Below, piece by piece: positions 23,632-29,295 of a DNA stretch of 41,709 bases (positions within the stretch are counted from its first letter, which is position 1; each line of letters starts with the position of its first letter). The translations under genes were made by a program, and so were the position numbers. The DNA is from CAZPNX01 sp964588285 (GTDB taxonomy: Bacteria; Edwardsbacteria; AC1; EtOH8): positions 1 to 41,709 of the forward strand of contig CAZPNX010000022.1 of the NCBI GenBank assembly GCA_964588285.1. The letters are read 5' to 3'. The notes beneath the pieces are model-generated. The model saw only the letters and a list, made by a program, of their open reading frames with translations. It did not search any database and was not told the DNA's origin.

Positions 23632-23696
23632 CAGGATTTTAGGATTTTTATTCAGATGCCGGATTAGGCGCAGATCACCGCCATTCGTCTTATCAC

Positions 23697-23729
23697 GGCG
23701 GGCCGCTGGCAAGCGGCCCGCCTCTTTTG
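23697..23729 (+). terminator. Terminator after the kinase-regulator pair
   Basis: A perfect 11-bp GC-rich stem (23697-23707 with 23712-23722), GGCA loop, then CTCTTTTG. Confidence 0.88.
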
Positions 23730-23844
23730 TCCCCATCTTCTGGATGGGAAAACAAGCCCCATTCTGATGCAGATTACCTTATGGCGCTTTAGGCAATAGG
23801 GATATTGCCGTCGAATATGGCCGGCGGTTATCATATAGTCCAGA

Positions 23845-23866
23845 TAAGGAACTAGTAAGGAACTAG
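23845..23866 (+). repeat. 11-bp tandem duplication before the degenerate receiver gene
   Basis: TAAGGAACTAG occurs twice head to tail (23845-23855 and 23856-23866), 13 bases before the TTG start. Each copy includes AAGGA, so it may duplicate a ribosome-site-like element. Confidence 0.6.
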
Positions 23867-23878
23867 CGAGAGTAATCC

Positions 23879-24331
23879 TTGGCCAAGCGCATCCTGATAG
23901 TGGGCGACAACCACGGCGTCGATCCAGTGCTTCTTTCGGCGCTGGGTAGGATGGAGGTCGAACTTGAGGTGGCCCAAAATCCGGTGGCCGCCTATCCTAA
24001 GCTTTGGAAGTGCGCCTATGACTTGGTGGTGGCCGAGACCGAGTCCGATGCCGCCAAGCAGGAAGAGATGCTTAAGGTGCTGTGGCAGGCCAGGCGGGGT
24101 TGCCCCCGGGCCGAAATCATCATCATCGCCGATTTCTGCGGTCCGGATCTGGCTCGCCACGCCCAAGAGTTGGGAGTGGCTTTTTGCCTTAAGCGGGAGG
24201 AGGCTCCCGGCCTGCTGGAGGGGGCTCTAACCAGCCTGGGATTGAATCAAAAGCCCGTTCCAAGCGAAAACGAGTCCGGCAGAGGCTTGACGCTCGATCC
24301 CTACACAGGCGGAAATCCCGATGTCCTATAA
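23879..24331 (+). CDS. Degenerate receiver-domain protein, 150 aa
   Basis: The fold is receiver-like: RILIVGDN at the N-terminus, YDLVVAE at strand 3, EIIIIADF at strand 4 and FCLKREE at strand 5. The normal acidic pair is reduced to Gly9-Asp10 and the phospho-acceptor position is Glu53 instead of Asp, so it probably cannot be phosphorylated and may sit permanently in one state. The last 35 residues are a polar tail. The start is a TTG; no ATG is available near the conserved ILIV, so the start is uncertain. Its end overlaps the HNH gene by 11 bases, implying coupled translation. Confidence 0.68.
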   Translation: MAKRILIVGDNHGVDPVLLSALGRMEVELEVAQNPVAAYPKLWKCAYDLVVAETESDAAKQEEMLKVLWQARRGCPRAEIIIIADFCGPDLARHAQELGVAFCLKREEAPGLLEGALTSLGLNQKPVPSENESGRGLTLDPYTGGNPDVL

Positions 24332-24662
24332 CGAGAAACATCTGGTAGAGGTTTTCAACAGGACCGGAGGGTGTTGTTTTTACTGCAGCCGGGACCTGGC
24401 CTTCCACGCCTACCGCCTGTATTCGGAGCGCGGAGCCTGGGTGGTGGACCGCTTCATTCCGGTGTCCAAAGGCGGAGTGGATGGGCCGGAGAACTGGGCG
24501 GCCTGCTGTCTGGCCTGCAGCCATCAGAAGGCCGAACAAATGCCATGGGAGTTCGACCCCGAGCGTTTTCAAGCTGACGTTTGGCAAATGGAGTGTTACC
24601 TATCAAAAATGGATAACAACGGCGCCTCAGAGGCCTCCTGTTCCACCAAGGACAAGCGCTGA
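24321..24662 (+). CDS. HNH-fold protein with altered active site, 113 aa
   Basis: A small treble-clef zinc protein: GCCFYC (C19-x2-C22) and CCLACSHQK (C63-x2-C66) supply the structural cysteines, and the middle reads VVDRFIPVSKGGVDGPENW, matching the HNH consensus VDHxxPxSKGG...N. The first catalytic His is replaced by Arg44, while Asn58 and His68 remain. HNH enzymes cut DNA or RNA with one metal; here catalysis may be weak, changed or lost. It overlaps the degenerate receiver gene upstream, and the next receiver gene starts five bases after its stop, so all three are one transcription unit. Function unknown. Confidence 0.75.
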   Translation: MSYNEKHLVEVFNRTGGCCFYCSRDLAFHAYRLYSERGAWVVDRFIPVSKGGVDGPENWAACCLACSHQKAEQMPWEFDPERFQADVWQMECYLSKMDNNGASEASCSTKDKR

Positions 24663-24666
24663 GGTG

Positions 24667-25035
24667 ATGAGCATAGGCAGAGGAAGGTTAAGAAAGCTTC
24701 TGGTGGCCGACAACGATCGGGATCTGCTGATCGGAGTGTCCGCAGCTCTGGCCCGGGACGATTACGACGTCAGCCAGGCGGTCAACGGTTTCCAGGCCTT
24801 GCAGATGGCCAGGGAGCTGGGGCCGGAGCTGATGGTGGTGGATGAAGATCTCCAGGGCATCGGCGGGCTGGAGCTCTGCGAAAGGATGCGGGCCGATCCC
24901 CAAACGCGGGATATAAGACTGGTTCTCATCTCCTCCCGGCCGGACAGCGCTTCCGGGGCCAAGGCCGATCTCTGCCTGGCCAAGCCGGCCGACTGCCGGG
25001 AGGTGGCCCGGGCGGTGGAGGAGCTGATGGGCTGA
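24667..25035 (+). CDS. Single-domain response regulator, 122 aa
   Basis: A complete CheY-like receiver with no output domain: the acidic pocket at Asp15 and Asp17 (LLVADNDRD), phospho-acceptor Asp59 in LMVVDEDLQG, Ser89/90 and Lys106 in CLAKPAD. Such proteins act by protein-protein contact or as phosphate relays. ATG 24667 follows the HNH stop by four bases, with GAGG just upstream; the longer open frame lies inside the HNH gene. It contrasts with the non-phosphorylatable receiver two genes upstream. A possible phosphodonor is the kinase at 20395, but that is inference. Confidence 0.88.
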   Translation: MSIGRGRLRKLLVADNDRDLLIGVSAALARDDYDVSQAVNGFQALQMARELGPELMVVDEDLQGIGGLELCERMRADPQTRDIRLVLISSRPDSASGAKADLCLAKPADCREVARAVEELMG

Positions 25036-25053
25036 GGACGGAAAGCGCTACAA

Positions 25054-25090
25054 AAAGGGCGGGCCGGGTAAAACCGGCCCGCCCTTTTTT
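25054..25090 (+). terminator. Terminator after the receiver-HNH-receiver unit
   Basis: GC-rich stem (25057-25067 with 25074-25084) extended by A/T pairs, a GTAAAA loop, and a run of six T at 25085-25090. Confidence 0.92.
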
Positions 25091-25128
25091 CACGATCGGA
25101 GCGGATGGGTTCATTGGCTGATTTTATC

Positions 25129-25157
25129 TTGCCTATTATCGATGTTTGTGCTATAGT
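25129..25157 (+). promoter_or_regulatory. Promoter of mscL
   Basis: TTGCCT (25129-25134), 17-base spacer, TATAGT (25152-25157). Predicted start is near 25164, leaving a leader of about 100 bases that contains a possible small hairpin (ACAGG/CCTGT). Confidence 0.65.
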
Positions 25158-25263
25158 GCAAAGGATAATACAGGAGGGTTGCCTGTTGTGGAAAGTCCAT
25201 GGTCTAACATAAAACCGGAAAAACCTGTACGTTTATGACAACCTTGAAGAAAGGAGTTCTGAA

Positions 25264-25728
25264 ATGCTCAAAGAATTCCGCGAATTCATCATGCGCGGCA
25301 ACGTGCTGGACCTGGCGGTGGCGGTCATCATCGGGGCCGCCTTCGGAAAGATCGTCTCCTCGCTGGTGGGAGACGTGTTGATGCCTCCCATCGGCCGGCT
25401 GGTGGGCAAGCTGGACTTCTCCAGCATCGTCATCCCACTGGCCAAGCCCGAGGGGATGGAGTTGACCAAGCTTACCCTGAAGGCGGCCGCCGACCTGGGC
25501 CTGCCGGTGATCAAGATCGGCCTGTTCGTCAACAACGTCATCGACTTCTTGATCGTGGCCTTCGTCATCTTCCTGGTCATCAAACTGGTAAACCGACTGC
25601 AGAGGAAGAAAGCGGCTCCGCCAGCCGAGCCTACCACCAAGGAGTGCCCGTTCTGCTTCTCGACCATCAGCCTCAAGGCCACCCGCTGCCCGAACTGCAC
25701 CTCGCAGCTGGAGAAGGCGGGATCCTAG
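25264..25728 (+). CDS. mscL: Large-conductance mechanosensitive channel with zinc-ribbon tail
   Basis: 154 residues. The N-terminal FREFIMRGNVLDLAVAVIIGAAFGKIVSSLVGDVLMPP is the MscL amphipathic helix and pore helix TM1. TM2 is about 80-107 (VIKIGLFVNNVIDFLIVAFVIFLVIKL, in part). The C-terminus differs from the classical helix bundle: after RKKAAPPAEP comes CPFCFSTISLKATRCPNC, a four-cysteine ribbon that could bind zinc; similar tails occur in some other MscL proteins. The channel opens on osmotic downshock to release solutes. GAAAGGAG precedes the ATG at good distance. It stands as a single gene between a terminator and a bidirectional hairpin. Confidence 0.96.
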   Translation: MLKEFREFIMRGNVLDLAVAVIIGAAFGKIVSSLVGDVLMPPIGRLVGKLDFSSIVIPLAKPEGMELTKLTLKAAADLGLPVIKIGLFVNNVIDFLIVAFVIFLVIKLVNRLQRKKAAPPAEPTTKECPFCFSTISLKATRCPNCTSQLEKAGS

Positions 25729-25742
25729 TTTCCCTTATAGCT

Positions 25743-25784
25743 GACGAAAAAATCCAGCATCGTTGAATGCTGGATTTTTTCGTC
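25743..25784. terminator. Bidirectional terminator between mscL and tmRNA
   Basis: A perfect 18-bp inverted repeat (25743-25760 with 25767-25784) with a 6-base loop; the arms hold A6 and T6 runs, giving T tracts on both strands. It can end mscL on the plus strand and ssrA on the minus strand. Confidence 0.9.
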
Positions 25785-25790
25785 TCCGTT

Positions 25791-25884
25791 TGCGCCAAAG
25801 CTGCGGCGGGCTTCTGCCCGGCAGGGGAATCAATGTATGGTGCCCGCCTGCGCCAAAGCTGCGGCGGGCTTCTGCCCGGCAGGG
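25791..25884. repeat. Two identical 36-bp direct repeats, 22 bp apart
   Basis: The copies at 25791-25826 and 25849-25884 are identical. Each contains a small hairpin, CGGGC-TTCT-GCCCG. They lie immediately beyond the 3' end of tmRNA. Only two copies are present and no cas genes are near. Confidence 0.9.
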
Positions 25885-25892
25885 AGTAAATA

Positions 25893-26243
25893 TGGTGGAG
25901 GCGGTGGGAATCGAACCCACGTCCGAACGGTTGACGACCCAAGCCTCTACATGCTTAGTCTACGTTTTGGCTTATCCCCGGGGCCCGCGTAGACGCGGTC
26001 GTCCGGGTGGCAGCCCCTGAGATCTCGCCCGGCTTCCCGGGGCGGGAAGAAGGGCCAGCCCATCTTTGCGATGCCGTTTGCCGGCCAGATAGGCGTAGAC
26101 CGACAACGACATGGCGGTTAAAATTAGGCCGCCAGAGCGTAGTTGTTTGTGCCAGTTATGGCGCGCCGGTATTTTAACGAGCCCTCCGGCATTCTCGGCA
26201 TGCCACTTGAACCGTCCGCCCGCCGTCGAAACCTGTCGCCCCC
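25893..26243 (-). ncRNA. ssrA: tmRNA (transfer-messenger RNA)
   Basis: 351 bases on the minus strand. The 5' end GGGGGCGACAGGTTTCGACG is the classic tmRNA start, and the 3' end carries a T-arm (GTGGGTTCGATTCCCAC) and an encoded CCA (25893-25895). The 7-bp acceptor stem pairs GGGGGCG with CGCCTCC. With SmpB it rescues ribosomes stalled on broken mRNA. The tag frame at 26153-26124 reads GGC ACA AAC AAC TAC GCT CTG GCG GCC TAA, so the added peptide is (A)GTNNYALAA, ending in the usual ALAA degron. It has its own promoter upstream and a 28-base 5' leader that must be removed, as expected for processing by RNase P. Confidence 0.97.
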
Positions 26244-26271
26244 TTTTTTGCGGACAGTCCAGTCACCAGTA

Positions 26272-26300
26272 AATATAACCCAAAACATCGTAAAATTCAA
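26272..26300 (-). promoter_or_regulatory. Promoter of ssrA
   Basis: Minus strand TTGAAT (26295-26300), 17-base spacer, TATATT (26272-26277), 28 bases before the mature 5' end of tmRNA. Confidence 0.75.
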
Positions 26301-26319
26301 GGCCAGGCGCCGAAAAAGG

Positions 26320-26348
26320 TTGTTTTTATCCGGAAAATGGGATAATAT
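26320..26348 (+). promoter_or_regulatory. Putative promoter of the 365-aa TPR gene
   Basis: TTGTTT (26320-26325), 17-base spacer, TAATAT (26343-26348), divergent from the ssrA promoter in the same gap. AAGGAG at 26356-26361 is too far from the ATG at 26411 to act as its ribosome site. Confidence 0.45.
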
Positions 26349-26410
26349 TTAAGATAAGGAGAGCTAGATAAAATTAGCAACAACTCGCCTATCTGCCGAA
26401 CTTATAAAAG

Positions 26411-27508
26411 ATGGCTCGAAAGCGTTCGATCTGCTTGAAAGAATACCTTGCGGAGGAAGCCGGAAGTATTCGTCCGGTGCCGGTAGTCCACCGCTTGGCG
26501 GAGATGTTGGACTTGGTAGGTCAGTGGGAGAAGGCCGAATCCCTTGTTGCCGGGGAGATAGAGAGGGCGCGGACCAAGCTCACCGCCCTAAGGCTGAAAA
26601 TCAATCTGGCCCGGATTTTAATCCACCGAGGAAAATCCGGGCAGGCCTTGGCCTTGTTAGCTGACATGGCGGAAGCCGAGGAAATGGACGAAGACCAGCC
26701 GCTGCTTTGTCGGGTTCTCGGTCTGTTGGGCACGGCTTACCGGCAACAGGGGGACTTAGATAGAGCCCTTGAATGCCACCGCCGCCAGCTCCGGATTGCG
26801 CAAAACCTGGACGATGGAAGTCAGGTATCTCAGGCGCGGGGGGCCATAGGCAATATTCTGGCGGATGGCGAGGATTGGAACGCAGCCTTGGAATGCTTTC
26901 AATGGCGACTTGACAACGACAGCAAACGCGGCGATCTGCAAGGCGTATGCTTGGCTGCGGGCAACGTCGGGTTGATGTACACCAATCTGGGAAATCTGAC
27001 AAAGGCCGAAGAGATGTTCTGGCGGCAGATGGACTTGGCAAGAATGATAGGCGACCTCCGGCTTATGGCTACCGCTTTTGGAAACCTTGGGATTTTGTGC
27101 GGGATCAATGACCGGCCTCAGGAGGCCAGGGAATATTTCGAGCGCCAGCTGGATATAAGCCGGAAGCTGGGAGACCTCAGGGGCGTCAGCGGCTCTCTGG
27201 GCAACATTGGCATACTGCTGGAGAGGAACGGCAGGGGCGATCAGGCGGTCGAATACTTTAAAGAGAAGATAGAAATCTGTCGTTTACTCGGCGATCAACG
27301 CGGGCTGATGGTGGGTTGGGGGGGATTGGCATCGGTCTTATCGAAAACCGGAAAGATAGAGGATGCCGAGGAAGCTTTGGAAAAGGCGATCGAACTAGCG
27401 AGGCATATCGGTCTGAAGGGCAAGCTTAACGAGCTGCTTGAAGCCAAGACCCGTCTAAAAGTTGGCGATAAAAGGGAAACAGGGAGAACTGCCGAGGGGC
27501 AGAGTTAA
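26411..27508 (+). CDS. TPR-repeat protein, 365 aa
   Basis: Soluble helical-repeat protein. After about 30 residues, eight or so units of about 40 residues follow, with a very regular period set by G-D-L-R/Q-G-V/L turns: GDLQGVCLAAGNVGLMYTNL, GDLRLMATAFGNLGILCGIN, GDLRGVSGSLGNIGILLERN, GDQRGLMVGWGGLASVLSK. The second helices share the pattern E-x-F-x-x-Q-L/M-D-x-A/S-R. This is the TPR_12/LGN type that binds short helices of partner proteins. An in-frame TAA lies just before the ATG, so the start is fixed unless non-ATG. It converges on the 461-residue TPR gene. Partner unknown. Confidence 0.84.
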   Translation: MARKRSICLKEYLAEEAGSIRPVPVVHRLAEMLDLVGQWEKAESLVAGEIERARTKLTALRLKINLARILIHRGKSGQALALLADMAEAEEMDEDQPLLCRVLGLLGTAYRQQGDLDRALECHRRQLRIAQNLDDGSQVSQARGAIGNILADGEDWNAALECFQWRLDNDSKRGDLQGVCLAAGNVGLMYTNLGNLTKAEEMFWRQMDLARMIGDLRLMATAFGNLGILCGINDRPQEAREYFERQLDISRKLGDLRGVSGSLGNIGILLERNGRGDQAVEYFKEKIEICRLLGDQRGLMVGWGGLASVLSKTGKIEDAEEALEKAIELARHIGLKGKLNELLEAKTRLKVGDKRETGRTAEGQS

Positions 27509-27577
27509 ATCAGGATCGGTAATGGAGAAGGTAGGACATGGGATAAGAGCTTCCCGAAGGACGATCGGTCGAAAACT

Positions 27578-27635
27578 AGTCCAATATGTGTATTGATAAG
27601 GCAAAGCACGTCCATTGTCCGGGATGTATTGGACT
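27578..27635. repeat. Inverted repeat between convergent TPR genes
   Basis: AGTCCAAT (27578-27585) and ATTGGACT (27628-27635) flank a 42-base loop in the gap between the two convergent TPR genes. There is no T run, so terminator function is doubtful. Confidence 0.35.
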
Positions 27636-27636
27636 T

Positions 27637-29022
27637 TCAGCAGTTCTTCTTGCCAAGAATATTGGCGGTTAAAGGCTTGGACAAGTAATTCTCCCGATAT
27701 GCTGGGGGGATATTCTTGACCAGATCTTTGATAATGCTCGCGGCTCGATCAGTTTCGGCCTCCCCCCGATCCTTTAAGCCCTGCCGTGACCAAGAATCGG
27801 CCAGCAGAAAACGGGCCTGGGCCTCCAGCTCGGGCACGGCCGTCATCTGCTCGTCATCCAGCTTTAGCGGCTTGGCCAGCAGATGCTCCAGCAGGCGCTG
27901 GGCCTCCACGGCACCATGAAGGCCGGAAGCCAAAAGCAGGGATCGGGCCAGGATCACCTGGTGCCTAGGGGAAGAAGCCTGCCCCCGCATCATCTCTATA
28001 TTGCTGGCCAGTCTCAGGCTCTCCTGGGCGGCCTCGGGGCGGCCCTGGAGACAGTGCCATTCGGCCAGGTTCACCAGGATAGAGGCCTCCCGATCTCTGA
28101 GCTCCATCTGCCGGGCCATCTCCAGGGCCCGGTCGAAATAACTCTTGGCCTCCGGGTTCTCTCCCCCAGCGGCCATGATCCGGCCCATGGCATCCAGGGC
28201 GAATACCTGGCCCAAGCCGTTGCCTATGGAACGACAAAGCCGATCCGAGAGCCGAAAATGATCCATGGCGGTCGTGAGATCGCCCAGAATAAAGTAAATG
28301 TCTCCGTGGTTTTTGTGGGAAAGAGCTAGGCGAAAAGAGTCGCCGACTTTCTCCGCCAGGGAATGGGCCGTCGCTTGGTATTCCAAGGCTCCGGCGATAT
28401 CGCCGCGGGTATAAGTGACGCTGGCCAGCTTGTTGTAGACGGCCGCCAACCTTCGCTCGTCCCCATTCCTGCGGTGAAATCCGGCCTCCATCTGGAGGTT
28501 GGCAGCAGCCAGGTCATGGTTGCCGGCCGCGGCCTCGATCAGGGCGGTAAGGTGTAGAAGCTCGGTTTGCTGGCGTGAAAGGCCGTCGCCCAGGCATTCC
28601 AGCGTCATCCGGGCGCCTTCAAGGTAGCTGCGGGCGTTGTCCAGATAACCCTGGCGGTAGAACATCCAGGCGATATCATGATAGACTTGGAAAAGCTCAA
28701 GAGAGCCGGGCCGGCAGCTGAGCAGGTTCAGGGCTTCCCCCAGGTGGAGATAGGCCTTTTGGTATTGGCTCAGTCTAAGATGGGTCTGGCCTAGGCTCCG
28801 CAGGACGGCGATAACCTCGTCATCGGTTTGGGCCAAGCGCCTGATCTGCTCCAAGACCTGCAGGGTCCGTTCGAAAGCCCCGTGTTCCAACAAGGCCCGG
28901 GCCAGCTTGAGGCCCAGCGGAAGCTTCTGGTGGTCGGACACCTCCTGAAATTCGCGTTCCAGGAGAGGCAGCTCGGGATCCCCAGTGTTTTGCGGCTCTT
29001 CGATGTTTTTCACTGAAATCAT
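27637..29022 (-). CDS. TPR-repeat protein, 461 aa (paralogue B)
   Basis: Same length and architecture as the protein at 18860-20245: about ten TPR units, the shared phrases SLELFQVYHDIAWMFYRQG, ARSYLEGA and RRLAAVYNKLASV, and a C-terminal end that reads AYRENYLSKPLTANIL, equivalent to the EKYFAKPEVRRVF of paralogue A. The N-terminal 30 residues and the last residues (GKKNC) differ. No catalytic domain or export signal is seen. The start codon lies five bases after a perfect TATAAT with TTGCCG 17 bases upstream, and no ribosome site exists, so translation is probably leaderless. Likely a scaffold or regulator; partner unknown. Confidence 0.87.
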   Translation of the reverse strand: MISVKNIEEPQNTGDPELPLLEREFQEVSDHQKLPLGLKLARALLEHGAFERTLQVLEQIRRLAQTDDEVIAVLRSLGQTHLRLSQYQKAYLHLGEALNLLSCRPGSLELFQVYHDIAWMFYRQGYLDNARSYLEGARMTLECLGDGLSRQQTELLHLTALIEAAAGNHDLAAANLQMEAGFHRRNGDERRLAAVYNKLASVTYTRGDIAGALEYQATAHSLAEKVGDSFRLALSHKNHGDIYFILGDLTTAMDHFRLSDRLCRSIGNGLGQVFALDAMGRIMAAGGENPEAKSYFDRALEMARQMELRDREASILVNLAEWHCLQGRPEAAQESLRLASNIEMMRGQASSPRHQVILARSLLLASGLHGAVEAQRLLEHLLAKPLKLDDEQMTAVPELEAQARFLLADSWSRQGLKDRGEAETDRAASIIKDLVKNIPPAYRENYLSKPLTANILGKKNC

Positions 29023-29027
29023 GTGCT

Positions 29028-29056
29028 ATTATAACAAAAAAGCCGCCTTACGGCAA
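29028..29056 (-). promoter_or_regulatory. Strong promoter abutting the TPR paralogue B start codon
   Basis: Minus strand TTGCCG (29051-29056), 17-base spacer, TATAAT (29028-29033), five bases before ATG 29022. The -35 lies in the loop of the tRNA terminator hairpin. Confidence 0.7.
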
Positions 29057-29063
29057 GAAGGCG
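29036..29063 (-). terminator. Terminator of tRNA-Lys
   Basis: On the minus strand CGCCTT (29058-29063) pairs with AAGGCG (29044-29049), followed by GC and six T (29036-29041). It lies 35 bases beyond the tRNA 3' end and overlaps the next promoter. Confidence 0.75.
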
Positions 29064-29098
29064 ATTTCATTATTTGCCGGCAGCGAACTAAAAATATC

Positions 29099-29174
<76 letters not shown>

Positions 29175-29189
29175 CTTCCAAGGGTGGTA

Positions 29190-29218
29190 ATTATACATAA
29201 TTTGATCCGAAATGTAAA
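29190..29218 (-). promoter_or_regulatory. Promoter of tRNA-Lys
   Basis: Minus strand TTTACA (29213-29218), 17-base spacer, TATAAT (29190-29195); predicted start near 29183, nine bases before the mature tRNA. Confidence 0.8.
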
Positions 29219-29240
29219 GGGGTGCCGGCCGAGATGGCTG

Positions 29241-29270
29241 TTGACATGCGGGGCGGTTGGCTTATATACT
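29241..29270 (+). promoter_or_regulatory. Promoter of the NCS2 permease gene
   Basis: TTGACA (29241-29246), 18-base spacer, TATACT (29265-29270). Predicted start near 29277, giving a short leader with AAGGGGA before ATG 29296. Confidence 0.75.
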
Positions 29271-29295
29271 TGAGAAAACGCAAGGGGATAGAGAC

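Noticed and set aside
25791..25884. CRISPR array (36-bp repeats with a 22-bp spacer)
   Set aside because: Only two repeats, spacer too short for a normal array, no further copies and no cas genes. Better described as a duplicated intergenic element.
25763..26020. Protein-coding frames over the tmRNA region (also 26143-26352)
   Set aside because: They lie across the tmRNA and its flanking repeats and show no protein-like composition.
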